DNA of 64,000 nucleotides, taken from assembly GCA_031216445.1 (NCBI GenBank), contig CM062197.1, forward strand, positions 2,498,501 to 2,562,500, read 5' to 3'. Source of the DNA: Lateolabrax maculatus (Eukaryota; Chordata; Actinopteri; Acropomatiformes; Lateolabracidae). Made by a program: the position numbers and the translations under genes. Shown piece after piece: positions 37,601 to 46,129 of this stretch. The stretch's first letter is position 1; every line of letters begins with the position of its first letter. The notes beneath the pieces were generated by a model, which did not search any database, was not told the DNA's origin, and saw only the letters and a list, made by a program, of their open reading frames with translations.

Positions 37601-40046
37601 TGACAAAGTGTTCATCCTTTTAACTTCTTCTGAGTCATCAGAAACTAAAACAACTTGAAATCAAATAAAATCAAGGAAAACAACTCCCTGCAAATCCGTC
37701 AGTTTCCAGTAAACCTCAGCGATGCAACATGAAAGCGTTCAAAATAACCTGAATCTGTCAGCTGCAGTGTTTGTGACGCGGCGCTGCTGATTCCTGTCTG
37801 CTGCCTGTAAAAACTGCCTCAGCTGACGGGCAGGCGACGTGTCACACGCTTCACACCCGCTTCCTACTTCCTGTCGGTCTTCCCAAAACCGTAAAAACCA
37901 CATTGGAAATAAGAGAGCAGTGCTCCTCATCTGTCTGACGTTCTCAGTGAAGCAGTCAGTCGGCGGTTCCTCACTTTGTGTCGTAGATGACTGGTGGTGT
38001 TTTAAAGGCACGGTGGCGTTTCTCCCTCTGTTGTTGGAGCAGGTCGGCTGTTAGTTGCGAGGTTGATCCCTGAGTTCCTCCTGTCAAAGTGTCCTCAAGC
38101 ACGACACTGAACCGCACACGGCTCCCTGTGTATGGCAACACTTTATTTAACATTTACAAGCAGTGCATAAACACACTTTAATGTAGCAGTAGAGTATTTT
38201 GTCACATACATGTTAGGTGTAATTATGTAACGTTTGGTGATTAGACTTCCTGAAATGGATATGGGACAATCTGACGCTTCCACTCCTGGATTCCAGTATG
38301 TTTGCTGCCTTTAATTGAAGACAATAGAAGTGGGCTTGACCTTGTTCCTGTGTTGTTGCTGCAGGTCGAGTCACAGGAAGTACAGCCTGGGCCGCCCGGA
38401 CCAGCGGGACCTGAGCGAGAACCTGGCTGCCACCCAGGGCCTGGCCAACATGATCACCGAGGCCCAGAGAATCTTCCAGGTACAAAAACCGACAGCGTGA
38501 AAGTGTTTTTATTATAGGAAACATTTTTTCAGACAGAATAATAAAATCATGGTAACAAATAACTAAATTCTTCCCGTAGCTTCCAGAGTTTTGGCCCGGG
38601 CAGTGCTGCAGTGCTGCAGGCCCCGCGGAGGACTCCCTCTCTGTGGAGGGAGGAGGCCCGGTGTCCCCCGGTCACAGAGGGGGTGAGGAGGAGCAGGAGG
38701 AGAGATGGAGCAAGCTGCAGCTGAGCACCGAGCACCTCCTGAAGGAGGCCAGGGAGAAGGGCCGAGGCTGGGAGGGCCACCCAGCTCCAGAGCACGTGGA
38801 GCTGGCTTTCAAGAAGGTAGATGGAGGGAGGAGGAGGGAGGAGGAGGGAGGAGGAGGGAGGAGGAGGGAGGGAGGGCGTTGGACCTACGGAGAAGATGTT
38901 TGTAGTGACGGGAAAAGTGACAAAGACCAAATCTGATTATCTGAGAGTCCTGTTAATGTGCTTTATTGTATTACAACAAAATAATAAGTTCAAATGTTTG
39001 TCCTTTAAATATAAAAGTGATTTGTATATTAGTTTCTTGGACACAAGACTAGGCAGGCTGTAGAAGAGGAAGGCATGTAACGAATTAATGAAATACAGCA
39101 ACAGGGAAGGGACAAAAAGAGAAACTAAAGATGGACTGAATTGTGAAACTGTAGTTACAGTAAGTGATTTTTTTTTTTTTAGATTTAAAAAAACAAATGT
39201 TGAAAAAAGTTCTTACAAAATAACAAAATCTGACCAATTATGCAGAATGACAACAGTCTGAAAAGCAAATATTCAAGCATGTTATGCCTTTATGAGATAT
39301 AAGTGAGTCCATGGCTGTATACACAATGTGTATCTATTGCTTGTAGATCAACCTTATCTCTGAATTGAATGTTTGATTGTTGAATAAACTTTAAATCTAA
39401 AAAAGAAACGAGAGAGATAAAAGTCTCTAGCTGGACCTGAACCAGGACAATACTTCAACCCCTCTCAAATCTGTCGTAATCCCAAACCCACATGCCATAT
39501 GTGCACTGGAAGGTGGGTGTAATCGTTCCTCCTCTCCCCCTGGACTTCAAAACAATCCTAGGAGATAAAGTAGCAAAGAAGTAATGAAGGACCAAACCAT
39601 GTAGGCAGTGGTCTTTGACAGTGAGTGTTCAGGAGCGTCCTGGTGGCTCCGCTGAGTTTTAATCCTCCACTCGTCTGCAGATGGACGACGGCTGTCCGCT
39701 GTGGACGTGGCGCGGCTGCGTGGAGGTGGACGCCCCCCAGAAGGAGCTGCTGCACCGGCTGCTGAGGGAGCCGGAGCTGTGGGAGGGAAACCTGCGCCAG
39801 GCCTCCGTCATCCAGACCTTGTCCAAGGACGCTGAAGTCTACCGCTACCTCCTCCAGGGCCAGGGCCAGGGCCTGGGCTCCCGGCCCCCGCAGGACCACT
39901 TGCTGCTCAGGTAATGAGGCAAGGCGAGCCCGAGGCTTCACGCACCTCTGGGTCTTAACCTGCTGGGCTCTGCGGAGCGAGGAGGACGGAGGAGGTGCAG
40001 CCAAAAATACTCTGAGTGTCACTTTGATTTACAGTCAAAGACATCA

Positions 40047-40111
<65 letters not shown>

Positions 40112-43100
40112 TGTGTGTGTGTGTTTGAATGGGGTTGATGAAATTTTAACTGAGCCCTGAAGTCAGATGAGACAGGACAGTGTCTGTCAGCAGCTGCATC
40201 ACATCACTCTGCACCTCTGTCAGTCCGACTCTCAATACTCTGTTTCCTGTCTGTGGCCCATTGGTTCCTACTGAAGACGAATATCACCTCATCCTTTACC
40301 CTTTGAGTCTAAGGCACGCGTCATTTATTTGAAATGTACCAAATTAAATTCTGTGTTGTGTGTCTCGGTGGCCATCAAGTAAGGGCCAAATGCAAAGAAA
40401 AAATCTTTCAAAACTGCGTTGGAAACTGTCAAACGCTTGCAGGGCATTTTATTTTATTGCCATTTTCATTTAACACAATACAACAGAAGGTTAGAACTGC
40501 ACACAGTGAAGAGCTAAAATACACGGTGTTGTCTCTCTTCTCAGGACCTGGCAGGCGGACCCGTCCTCCGGCCCTCTCTACCTGTCCTCTGTATCCACGG
40601 AGCACCCTGATGTGCTGCTGGAGGGGGTCCGGGCCCACGTCCACGCCTGCCTCTACCTGCTGGAGCCTGCAGGAGCCAGGAAGACCCGACTGACGCACCT
40701 CTGCCGAACAGATAGCAAGTAAGGGTGGACGCTCATTTTACAAATCAGTGTGTGATGGTTAAAGGTGAGTTAGAGAGGAGAAGGTAGAAGACTCGCCCAC
40801 TCGTATTGAATAACTGTCAGGATGCAGAGTTATTTAATTATCAGAGAGGAAGTGAAAGAGGCAGGGTGAGGCTGCAGTATGTGTGAATTATAACTGCAGG
40901 AGAGACACAGTTTCTGCAAAAAGCTTCATTATCACGAAGAAATAGTCCCAAAAAAAAAACCACTAAATTTGTATGAAAAGGTATTTAAATCTCAAATGTT
41001 TCCTGTACGCAAGAGTTTACAATTAAAAGTAAGAATTTTGTTTAAGTGATCATAGCTCCAAAAAAGTACCAAAAGCACACCTGTATTAAAAGAGCAATCC
41101 GTCAATTTGTTCACATTAAAATTTCCGAATGGTCCTTTAAGGAATAAAGACAAGACAGAAGTAAAACCAAGGGCAAATTGAGCTGCAGAATCTACAGAGG
41201 GGCTCAAAGGATTTAAGGCCGTGAGAAGCCTATTAAAATAAATATCTGGAGAGAGCTTAGTCCATCTCATCAGTCTTAATTGAGCGTGTTCTGTGTTTTT
41301 GACCTCTGCCAGCCTCTATCTGCAGCACAATCACAACCTCCCTGTAGGTGAGCACACGAGCCGGGAGGAGGAACAGCCCTCCTTCTCATGATTCATGCCC
41401 TTTGAAACTAAGTTGCTGCAGATTTTCTGCTGCTTACATGATCAATTTGACTCTCGGCGGAGCCCCGCAGCTCTATTCGTCTCAGCTGATTAAATGAAAT
41501 GAACCTCCGTGCGACAGAAAACAGGTGGCGGCGGTGCTCTCGCAGAGGGCCGGGCTCACAGCATCTCTGTCATTAAACTGCACTGTATTTTAGGGAGAGA
41601 AAGCAACTGCAGATTTGGTCAATTCAGCTATGAGCACGCACAGTGTTTCCTCAGCTCAGATTCAATATAGCAGAGAGCACGGGGAGGCAGAGGGGTGGAA
41701 GAAGAGATGAAAGGCTGATAGCAGACAGCAACGGAGGCTCCTTCCTGCCAAAAAACACACCGTCGGTTACTTAAACTCTCTTTGTTTCAACTCTGTCAGT
41801 GTTTTCCTATTATATCTGACGTTTCTGGATGATTTTACTGCCGTAGATGTTTAAAGTTGAGCTCATTTTAACTCCTTTATACCTTGTTGGGTAGTTAGAT
41901 CCACAGCAATGCATCATGGTCAAGAAGATCATCATATTGCGTCAATGTCTGAACCAAACTGAATGGCAGTCCATCCTCAAAGCTACAACTGTGAACCTCA
42001 TGGTGGCGCTAGAGAAAACATTCAGGGATCACGAATATCTGAACACAATTTCACCACAATCCAAATGTTACTGAGATGTTTCAGTGTGGATCAAAGTGTT
42101 GGACTGAAAGATTCATACCGCCATGCTGCTAGAACGGGTAAAAATTATAAGAATATTAAGAATTTACACTGTAATTTTGTTTGAGAAATTCTGAACAAAT
42201 CCAAATTATAAGATACTAAGTTAAAGTTATTTTAATAAAAATGTTGTATTGCCACGGGTCTCATACTTTTGCCTTTCAGGTGTCATATCCTAGATAGTAG
42301 GCATAACTTTGATTAACTCATAATTTTGAATCATTATCTCATAATTTAAACAATTTTTTCCCAGCTAGTTTTTATTTCTGTGGAATGAGCTTTGGTGGGA
42401 AACAGAATGAACTCCAGCAGAAGCATTTGGGAGTGAAAATGGTGATTTGTGACACCAAAAAGAGGAACGGCAAAGACAGATGTGATCTATAACTGTGCGA
42501 TTATCTCAGCAGGCTTTCAGTCGGCCCATTACAACCGAACTGAAAGGACACATTATTTCACAGCCTTGTGTCTCTTTTTAATTTACGTACGAGCGCGTGC
42601 CGAACAGAGCGCAGTGAGTGTGGGGTGATAGGGAACGGCCAAGAGCCGACCGGCTGCTGTTATCAAGTGTACACACATTCACATTTTAGGCATTTAGCTG
42701 AAGCGAGAGCGCACGCAGAAGTGATATAAGCTTCAATTCCAAGATCATTTACAAGCAACCAGCAGGCGTCTACCAGTGCTCCTGTTATGCAAGAGTGATC
42801 ATGTCAGAAAGCAGTGGAAACACCCAGAGGGATGAATGCCTTCACTCTCTCCTTTAATTTCCTCTCACGACAGAGCTCAAGCTACACGTCGGCGGTGCGC
42901 CAGGCTGTCTTGGGCTTTATTTGCAATGACATTAATTTTAAGTGCTTGTTAGCTTTCAAGGCAAGACAACAGAGCCACCGCATGAAGGTCAACGGGGCTT
43001 TTTACAGTACAGGCCTGTGAAACGGATCCCATCGCCTCCAGAGGAAATGAAATGCGTTATGGCCTCAGTGTTGTTTCACTGAGAAACATCGAGGAGGTTT

Positions 43101-43942
43101 TGTTTGGACTGGAGTGAAAACAAAACTTCAGAGACGCATTTAAAGATGCAAACAATATAACCTCTAATATTGCAACGCCCACAGTTATTAATGTTATTAG
43201 CTACACCTTTGCTTTTCCCACTCCGACAACGTCTCGTGAAAAAAAGATGCGGAAGCTCGTCTCTCAGAGGAATTAATTAGTAAAATCTTAAATCTCTCAT
43301 AAATCATCTTAAAATGTGGAGAACAGAACTGTTTGGCTTGAGATGAAGCTCTACCTGACATAACGGAAGCAGCATAAGAAGACAAACCAGAACGGGAAAC
43401 ATCCAGTGTGAGGGACTTTGTGTAGAAACAGCTCTCAACACAAAGTCAGCCCCTCTTCCCCTGCAGGGTTTTAAAAATGTATACGGGAAATGTTTATTCA
43501 TGACTTTGATATGAAGATGCATATCAGTTTATCCCAAAGAGCCTTTAACCGAGATATAATCTTTAATCTTAAGGACAGCAGGCATGTGGATGTCCTCTTA
43601 ACGGGGGTGAATGTCTTTACAAGATACATGATGTTGCATTTAATGTATGGAAAAAATTATCCTCAGCAAACTGGAAAAAAAAACTTTTTCAGAAGTGCAA
43701 GTTTAGTCTTTCATGAGCATCTATACAAATAAAATAAAGGAGAAAATGCTTCTCGGCTCACGTAGTTTACAGCAGTCAAAAGTTTGCTGTGGGAGTGAAC
43801 TTGACGTTATTTCTCTGACCTTTTGTCTTCCAGGGGCCGGTCGCAGGAGTGGCACAGCAGAGTGAGCGGGCATCTTCTGGCCTCCGAGCTCCTGGCGATC
43901 AGGGACTCTTTCAGAGCCGACCACAAGGAGACCAAGATATGA
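12919..43942 (+). CDS. dlc1: DLC1-like Rho GTPase-activating protein (SAM-RhoGAP-START), 17 coding exons
   Basis: Gene span; coding exons are listed separately. Joined exons give 3477 nt, 1158 residues plus stop, with every splice phase compatible; the human short DLC1 isoform is about 1091 residues. Seen: SAM domain (residues about 5-70), Ser/Thr-rich linker (78-500) with HKPGTF (386-391) and SVYDN (463-467), an LD-type helix (about 505-525), RhoGAP (about 690-905) with arginine finger R738 in GLFRKSG, and START (about 940-1155) ending at the stop. Family knowledge: DLC proteins hydrolyse RhoA-GTP at focal adhesions, bind tensin through the SxYDN region and talin/FAK through the LD motif, and the START domain may bind lipid. 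Assignment to DLC1 rather than STARD8 or STARD13 rests on motifs such as AVSTPSPVTR, VNWRTGSFHG, SPCPSSP and FHLNTLKR. Linker and START are diverged, so a teleost-specific DLC1 duplicate is possible. A longer isoform starting left of the window cannot be excluded. Confidence 0.9.
13990..14168 (+). repeat. Dispersed repeat family R3, copy 2
   Basis: Contains TCTTTGAGTTTTGGACTGAT, GACATTTTAAAG and a GCTGATTAATTAATC stretch, ending AACTAGCTGCAGCC. This is the pattern shared by the family. Confidence 0.5.
14235..14274. repeat. Perfect 18-bp inverted repeat, 4-nt loop
   Basis: AGCATTTCTCTTTAACAC, loop GCTG, then its exact reverse complement. In intron 1. Confidence 0.95.
16777..16856. repeat. TG microsatellite
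   Basis: About 80 bp of TG with two GGG interruptions, in intron 1. Confidence 0.95.
17541..17583. repeat. 20-bp inverted repeat, 3-nt loop
   Basis: GTCATGCAGAGAAGTTAGCC, loop AAA, then the reverse complement with a single G-T difference. In intron 1. Confidence 0.95.
20010..20345 (-). repeat. Dispersed repeat family R1, copy 2 (most complete)
   Basis: The reverse complement matches 1-240 along most of its length (AAATATGAAGCTACAGCC, AAAGACTGGAAAC, AAGGTAACAAAA, CTACCAGCAC, AAAGCTCACTAAT, GTGCCGGACTATTTCTTGG) and extends beyond it on both sides. Lies in intron 1 of the dlc1-like gene. Confidence 0.7.
20405..20432. repeat. Perfect 12-bp inverted repeat, 4-nt loop
   Basis: TATTAGGAAACT, loop GACA, AGTTTCCTAATA; short GACAAGT direct repeats surround it. 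Confidence 0.9.
24145..24216 (+). CDS. dlc1: dlc1-like exon 2: first half of SAM domain
   Basis: Encodes IEAKEACDWLRAAGFPQYVQ plus LFK, the highly conserved start of the DLC-family SAM domain. Acceptor TTTGCAG, donor GTAAAT at 24217. Enters in phase 1 and leaves in phase 1; the split codon with the next exon gives Asp. Confidence 0.95.
24349..24430 (+). CDS. dlc1: dlc1-like exon 3: second half of SAM domain
   Basis: Reads DCRFPIDIEWAKRDHHFLDK and on to DSLCR, matching the family's FPIDI...HDFL...LCR pattern. Acceptor CGTCAG, donor GTAACA at 24431. The preceding intron is only 132 bp. The final AG completes an Arg codon with the next exon. Confidence 0.95.
25190..25345. repeat. Repeat-like segment
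   Basis: AGCACCTTGCTCAAGGGGAC and GGGGATTAAACTGGCTTCCT resemble pieces of fish repeats of the CTTGCTCAAGGGCAC / GATTCGAACC type. Between exons 3 and 4 of the dlc1-like gene. Weak. Confidence 0.35.
25639..25702 (+). CDS. dlc1: dlc1-like exon 4: SAM domain C-terminal helix
   Basis: Encodes RLSTLNKSVEMRLEPRRSKR, matching the family's RRLNTLNKCAVMKLE segment; the usual Cys after LNK is Ser here. Acceptor TCTTTTAG, donor GTGAGT at 25703. Ends in phase 0. Confidence 0.93.
26479..27107 (+). CDS. dlc1: dlc1-like exon 5: Ser-rich regulatory linker
   Basis: 629-bp exon opening GDNCDEEDFCAISPNWTYDR, equivalent to the DDSDEDEPCAIS...WTFQR segment of DLC1. It then has a Ser/Thr/His-rich stretch and a basic block (PPRKKGTSLLKKMEKLKLRG) matching DLC1's SLLKRMESLKLK, ending ...VISRPVLVQEEE, like ISGPILQE. 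Acceptor CTTCCAG, donor GTGAGG at 27108. The open frame continues upstream into the intron, but the acceptor and the homology fix the start. This linker carries phospho-regulation in the family. Confidence 0.93.
27272..27497 (+). CDS. dlc1: dlc1-like exon 6: poly-Ser linker with DLC1-type motif
   Basis: Contains a Ser/Asn-rich run and then SSSAVSTPSPVTRVRS, nearly identical to a DLC1-specific linker motif (SSAVSTPSPVTRTRS). It is one of the best reasons to call the gene DLC1-like rather than STARD8 or STARD13. A GVGVGVG mini-repeat follows, encoded by GGGGTC units. Acceptor CTCCAG at 27271; donor is the weaker GAG|GTCAGC at 27498, which keeps phase 0. Confidence 0.9.
27957..28358 (+). CDS. 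dlc1: dlc1-like exon 7: focal-adhesion targeting region
   Basis: Carries HESLVFQIPHGHKPGTFPTS (DLC1: VFYIPEDHKPGTFPKA), SVNWRTGSFHGYRG (DLC1: SVNWRTGSFHG) and RLSVYDNVPDD (DLC1: RLSIYDNVPGS). In DLC1 the Ser and Tyr of the last motif are needed for binding the tensin/cten SH2 domain; both are kept (about residues 463 and 465). Acceptor ACTCAG; donor chosen as GAG|GTGGGC at 28359 because it stays in phase with exon 8. A second donor at 28345 is discussed under findings. Confidence 0.9.
28500..28645. repeat. TG/GAGA compound microsatellite
   Basis: Interrupted TG tract with GCGCGC and AGAGAGAG blocks, about 140 bp downstream of the exon 7 donor. Confidence 0.95.
29654..30027 (+). CDS. dlc1: dlc1-like exon 8: LD motif, poly-Ser and poly-Glu
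   Basis: Encodes EDVFSALDSVLERISDLQQL followed by VTTWSENLSED, clearly equivalent to DLC1's LDDILYHVKGMQRIVNQWSEKFSDE, the talin/FAK-binding LD helix. Then come a poly-Ser run (TCC/TCG repeats near 29781-29835), SPCPSSPSHIHLEV (DLC1: SPCPSSPKQIHLDV) and a Glu-rich run (GAG repeats near 29921-29965). The RRDSGVGASLTR segment expected after this is absent. Acceptor CTCTCAG, donor GTGAGG at 30028. Confidence 0.92.
31303..31479 (+). CDS. dlc1: dlc1-like exon 9: pre-GAP helix
   Basis: Reads SRQLHWSSEQSLPS...FLLLQKLSLLKLTALMDKYSP then SSKQGWN, matching DLC1's RLRWHSFQSS...LLQKYSLLKLTALLEKYTPSNKHGFSW. Acceptor CTTCCAG at 31302, donor GTAAGA at 31480 splitting a Trp codon, as in the human gene. Confidence 0.95.
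31480..34008 (+). other. dlc1: Intron 9 of the dlc1-like gene (2.5 kb)
   Basis: Bounded by GTAAGA and ACCTACAG. Holds a G-quadruplex-like tract at 32600-32621 and a truncated dispersed repeat (32898-33040). The rest shows nothing recognisable. Confidence 0.6.
32898..33040 (+). repeat. Dispersed repeat family R1, copy 3 (partial)
   Basis: Shares GCCTGGCTC.GTCCAA, GGTAACAAAAT, GCCTACCAGCACCT, GTTATATCTTG and TTGTTTAATCCGTACAAAA with the other two copies. Truncated at both ends, in intron 9. Confidence 0.65.
34009..34168 (+). CDS. dlc1: dlc1-like exon 10: polybasic segment and RhoGAP start
   Basis: Encodes TVPKPPRKTKVTEVKGRRVF and then the GAP start, EVPLLLSVQQTGEPLPPSIL...YLRTECLDQ. The GAP part matches FGVPLTVNVQRTGQPLPQSI...YLRNHCLDQ. 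The preceding basic stretch corresponds to DLC1's KFMKRIKVPDYKDR (phosphoinositide-binding polybasic region) but is rewritten and still basic. Acceptor ACCTACAG, donor CAG|GTAACT at 34169, phase 0. Confidence 0.93.
34475..34673 (+). CDS. dlc1: dlc1-like exon 11: RhoGAP catalytic core
   Basis: VGLFRKSGVKSRIQYLREL holds the catalytic arginine finger (R738 of the model), and AFDVADMVKQYFRDLPEPIF is the hallmark RhoGAP motif. Residues needed for GAP activity look intact, so this should be an active RhoGAP. Acceptor CTCTCAG, donor T|GTGAGC at 34674, splitting a Tyr codon. Confidence 0.97.
35425..35638 (+). CDS. dlc1: dlc1-like exon 12: RhoGAP C-terminal half
   Basis: Reads YFPKDQQLVAAQAAILLLPD, then ENREALRTLLFFLQDV and ENQMTPTNIAVCLAPSLFHL with NTLKR. 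The NQMTPTNxAVCLAPSLF motif is characteristic of RhoGAP domains, and FHLNTLKR is DLC1-like. Acceptor CCTGCAG at 35424, donor AG|GTGAGA at 35639. Confidence 0.97.
35639..38364 (+). other. dlc1: Intron 12 of the dlc1-like gene (2.7 kb)
   Basis: Contains a strongly CT-rich stretch (about 36990-37265) and a SINE-like remnant (38040-38125). Nothing else is recognised. Confidence 0.55.
38040..38125 (+). repeat. SINE-like fragment
   Basis: GCGAGGTTGATCCCTGAG (B-box-like) and AAGTGTCCTCAAGCACGACA then CTGAACCG match the layout of a common fish SINE (GTGTCCTTGGGCAAGACACTGAAC type). Confidence 0.5.
38365..38479 (+). CDS. dlc1: dlc1-like exon 13: end of RhoGAP domain
   Basis: Encodes SSHRKYSLGRPDQRDLSENL then AATQGLANMITEAQRIFQ, equivalent to DLC1's QSLGKPDQKDLNENLAATQGLAHMI...LFQ. 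Acceptor GCTGCAG, donor CAG|GTACAA at 38480. The preceding intron is 2.7 kb and the following one only 100 bp. Confidence 0.96.
38580..38816 (+). CDS. dlc1: dlc1-like exon 14: GAP-START linker
   Basis: 79 codons, in frame throughout. Only the end (LLKEAREKGRGWEG...HVELAFKK) resembles the family's KEVKEKFKGWVS...AELSYKK; the first two-thirds (LPEFWPGQCCSAAG and a Gly/Glu-rich stretch) is not conserved. Acceptor CCGTAG, donor AAG|GTAGAT at 38817, a weak donor lying against a G-rich repeat. Confidence 0.9.
38820..38878 (+). repeat. GGGAGGAGGA purine repeat
   Basis: Tandem GGGAGGAGGA-type units starting a few bases inside the intron after exon 14. Many G-runs, G-quadruplex capable. Confidence 0.95.
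39681..39910 (+). CDS. dlc1: dlc1-like exon 15: START domain, first part
   Basis: Encodes MDDGCPLWTWRGCVEVDAPQ, then ELLHRLLREPELWE and VIQTLSKDAEVYRYLLQ, following DLC1's PLRLWRSVIEVPA...ILKRLLKEQHLWD...VIEILDSQTEIYQYV. The following NSMAPHPARDYVVLR stretch is replaced by GQGQGLGSRPPQDHLLLR. Acceptor TCTGCAG, donor AG|GTAATG at 39911. Confidence 0.93.
40053..40126. repeat. TG microsatellite
   Basis: About 74 bp of TG in the intron after exon 15. Confidence 0.95.
40545..40718 (+). CDS. dlc1: dlc1-like exon 16: START domain, middle
   Basis: Reads TWQADPSSGPLYLSSVSTEH, then GVRAHVHACLYLLEPAGARK and TRLTHLCRTD. The YLLEPxGxxKTRLTHLCR stretch matches DLC1's YLIEPCGPGKSKLTYMCR. Acceptor TTCTCAG, donor AA|GTAAGG at 40719, splitting a Lys codon. 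A 3.1-kb intron follows. Confidence 0.95.
40719..43833 (+). other. dlc1: Intron 16 of the dlc1-like gene (3.1 kb)
   Basis: The largest intron after intron 1. Contains a minus-oriented dispersed repeat copy (41961-42140). No exon or RNA was seen. Confidence 0.55.
41961..42140 (-). repeat. Dispersed repeat family R2, other end of element
   Basis: Contains AACCTCATGGTGGCGCTAGAG, GGATCAC, TTTCA..ACAATCCAAA and GAGATGTTTCAGTGTGGA followed by CAAAGTGTTGGAC. It resembles the opposite end of the R2 element and shares GGACCAAAGTGTTGGACCA-type sequence with 61047-61130. Confidence 0.55.
43834..43942 (+). CDS. dlc1: dlc1-like exon 17: C-terminal helix of START and stop
   Basis: Encodes GRSQEWHSRVSGHLLASELL then AIRDSFRADHKETKI and TGA (43940-43942). 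The match to the family C-terminus (PEWYTKSFGHLCAAEVVKIRDSF...ETK) is clear, so the stop is genuine. The aromatic pair WY and the FGHLC motif read WH and SGHLL here. Acceptor TCTTCCAG. Confidence 0.96.
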
Positions 43943-45490
43943 GTCAGTGCAAAGGTGGAAGCTGCACTAATCTGGAGTACTCACCCAACTGCACTGCTTT
44001 CCAGCTCTCAATGGAGAACTACAGGGGGAAAAAGGCGACTACAGCATCATGTTCACAGGACTTTTCCCAAGTTTTAGAAGTGAAACTCGTGGCCCAGAGC
44101 ACAGCAAGCAGGGAAGGTGACCTATGAGGGCTTCCCTCAACCATTTGTGTCTCTTTGGCTTCTTTTGGAGTGTGTTCGCTTTTTTGTCAGTGACCTTGCA
44201 GATTGCCAGCAGCACCCCTGCACTCCCTGCTGCGTCTGTTACGCTTCACACTCAAATTCACACACAAAAAAAATATATGCAAACCATGGCGAGCTTTGAC
44301 AAAGAGCGTTTTGATGGGAGGATGAAAAGCCGAGGACCGATTTGACTTTGAACCGAGGAAAAAAGGGAAGAGATGGAGCGAGTGGACGGTGCAGTGAAAG
44401 TTTTCACCAGGAACTGACATTGTAACTTAACATGTTTCCGGCAGACAACTGGGCATCAAAAAACACATGGCAGCTGCCTGGACCAACACAGGAAATAAGG
44501 ACAGGAAACATCAGGAAAGACTTTTAGCCACCAGGCATTTGGCGTCTGTGCAAAGGAAAGAAGGGGAGACGAGAGAGTGGACGCCGAAGGCAGGAGGGCG
44601 ACAGCATCTGTACCCAACAGGAACAAACCAAGTCCCAAAAAACTGAACAGCTGCCCTGAAAACCTGGAAAACGGGGCGGCCACTTGATGACGGGATATTC
44701 TTTCGAGTCTGATGCCATGACGACAGTTTCTGGGCAAATACTGCTCAAAAAAACAAGAAGCCACAATCGTACCAGAGAAAGCTTATTTTTGTGGTTAATT
44801 CTGAGACAGATATCTAAGCACCACAGCCAAACGATAACGCCACAGCTGTGACGAGGACACAGACCGCCATCAGGACGTCCCTTTGTCCCTTTGTCCCATT
44901 GGAGCGACAGCTCTTCCTTTGTGATTCGTCCCTGTGACTTCGACCCGTTCTGTAACAGACGGTTCAGAGACGAGCGATATCTACCTCTCCACAGGACGCT
45001 GCCACGGTGGCGTCCTGTCCTGTGGACAGAGTCGTGACCCGACGGACGCGTGGCGGGGGGGGAACGAGCCTTTTGCGTGCTTCCCGTCACAGTGACGGAT
45101 ATCCAACCAGACAACCCCCCCCCACCCACCAACTTCCTGAATGTTTTAACATTTGTATTTATTCTTGTCTGTCGAGCGTGATGTACAGTCTGATCTCATG
45201 TGGTGCTGGAGTGTTACTTCACTTCCACACAGTCCTACATGTTTCAACCATCCCTGTTGAGAGGTAGAGCAGGTGTGTGCATGTAGACGTCCACAAAGTC
45301 AACTTCATTCAAACGCCATTTTTCAGATTATTTAACTTAATGTATATCTAAATACAAATCTCCTATATCTGAATACACGTCTCTTATTTAATTCCGAGCT
45401 TTTGGAAAATGTTATCTTGTTTGTGTGTGTGTGAAATCTAAATTTATCAGTGCCAAACACCTAATTAAAATGTTTATTTCTCTCCGAATG
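43943..45490 (+). other. dlc1: Probable 3' UTR of the dlc1-like gene
   Basis: Follows the stop codon, with no further gene until the convergent rars1. The first plausible polyadenylation signal I accept is the ATTAAA at 45464-45469. Contains a hairpin at 44991-45018. The end is inferred, not observed. Confidence 0.45.
45464..45469 (+). promoter_or_regulatory. dlc1: Candidate polyadenylation signal ATTAAA (dlc1-like)
   Basis: ATTAAA, the commonest variant of AATAAA, followed within about 20-45 nt by a T/GT-rich stretch (TGTTTCCTGTTGTGTTTTTT), as expected of a downstream element. It is about 1.5 kb after the stop codon. Confidence 0.4.
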
Positions 45491-46129
45491 TGTTTCCTGT
45501 TGTGTTTTTTTTCCTATTTCTCTCCTCTGTGACTCGTCTAAGTGCCAAACAGATTACTGACTGTAATTTCAGAGGAAGGTGGCGGAAACAGCAGGCAGCG
45601 TGAAGATGAGGTACCACACTGCGCCACCGAAGCACAAGAGATTAATAACCCTGGCAGTGTGATCGCGCTGCAGACTTCCAAAAAAACTCCAGGCTCTCAC
45701 CTCTCTCTCCTTTTTTTCCTCATGCTCAACACCCACTAGTATCTCATTTTCATACAGCTAATTTACATATCTTATTGATTCATCTCCAAGATCAGATAGT
45801 TGAATCACTGATAAACAGAGAGACGGATGCCGAGCAACAAAATGCGATGTGGAAATACTTCTTGTGGCGAGGACATCATGCCCCAGTCTAAACAGGATTT
45901 TAAGGAAGAGGAATAATTTATGCAAATTACAAATAACAGAAGCACAGAAGTGCCTGCAGGCCCCTTTAATTTCTGTACAAGTCTGTTCCTCCCATATGGT
46001 GCTAAAATACCATGAAGTGAACTTGTGATGAACTCGAGGTTAAAAGGTTAAAGGCAAACAAAGTGGTCTTCTATAAAGTGTGTAGCCCAGAGATCACAGG
46101 TTTGATCGCGTTCAATAAATGTTTGTAAT

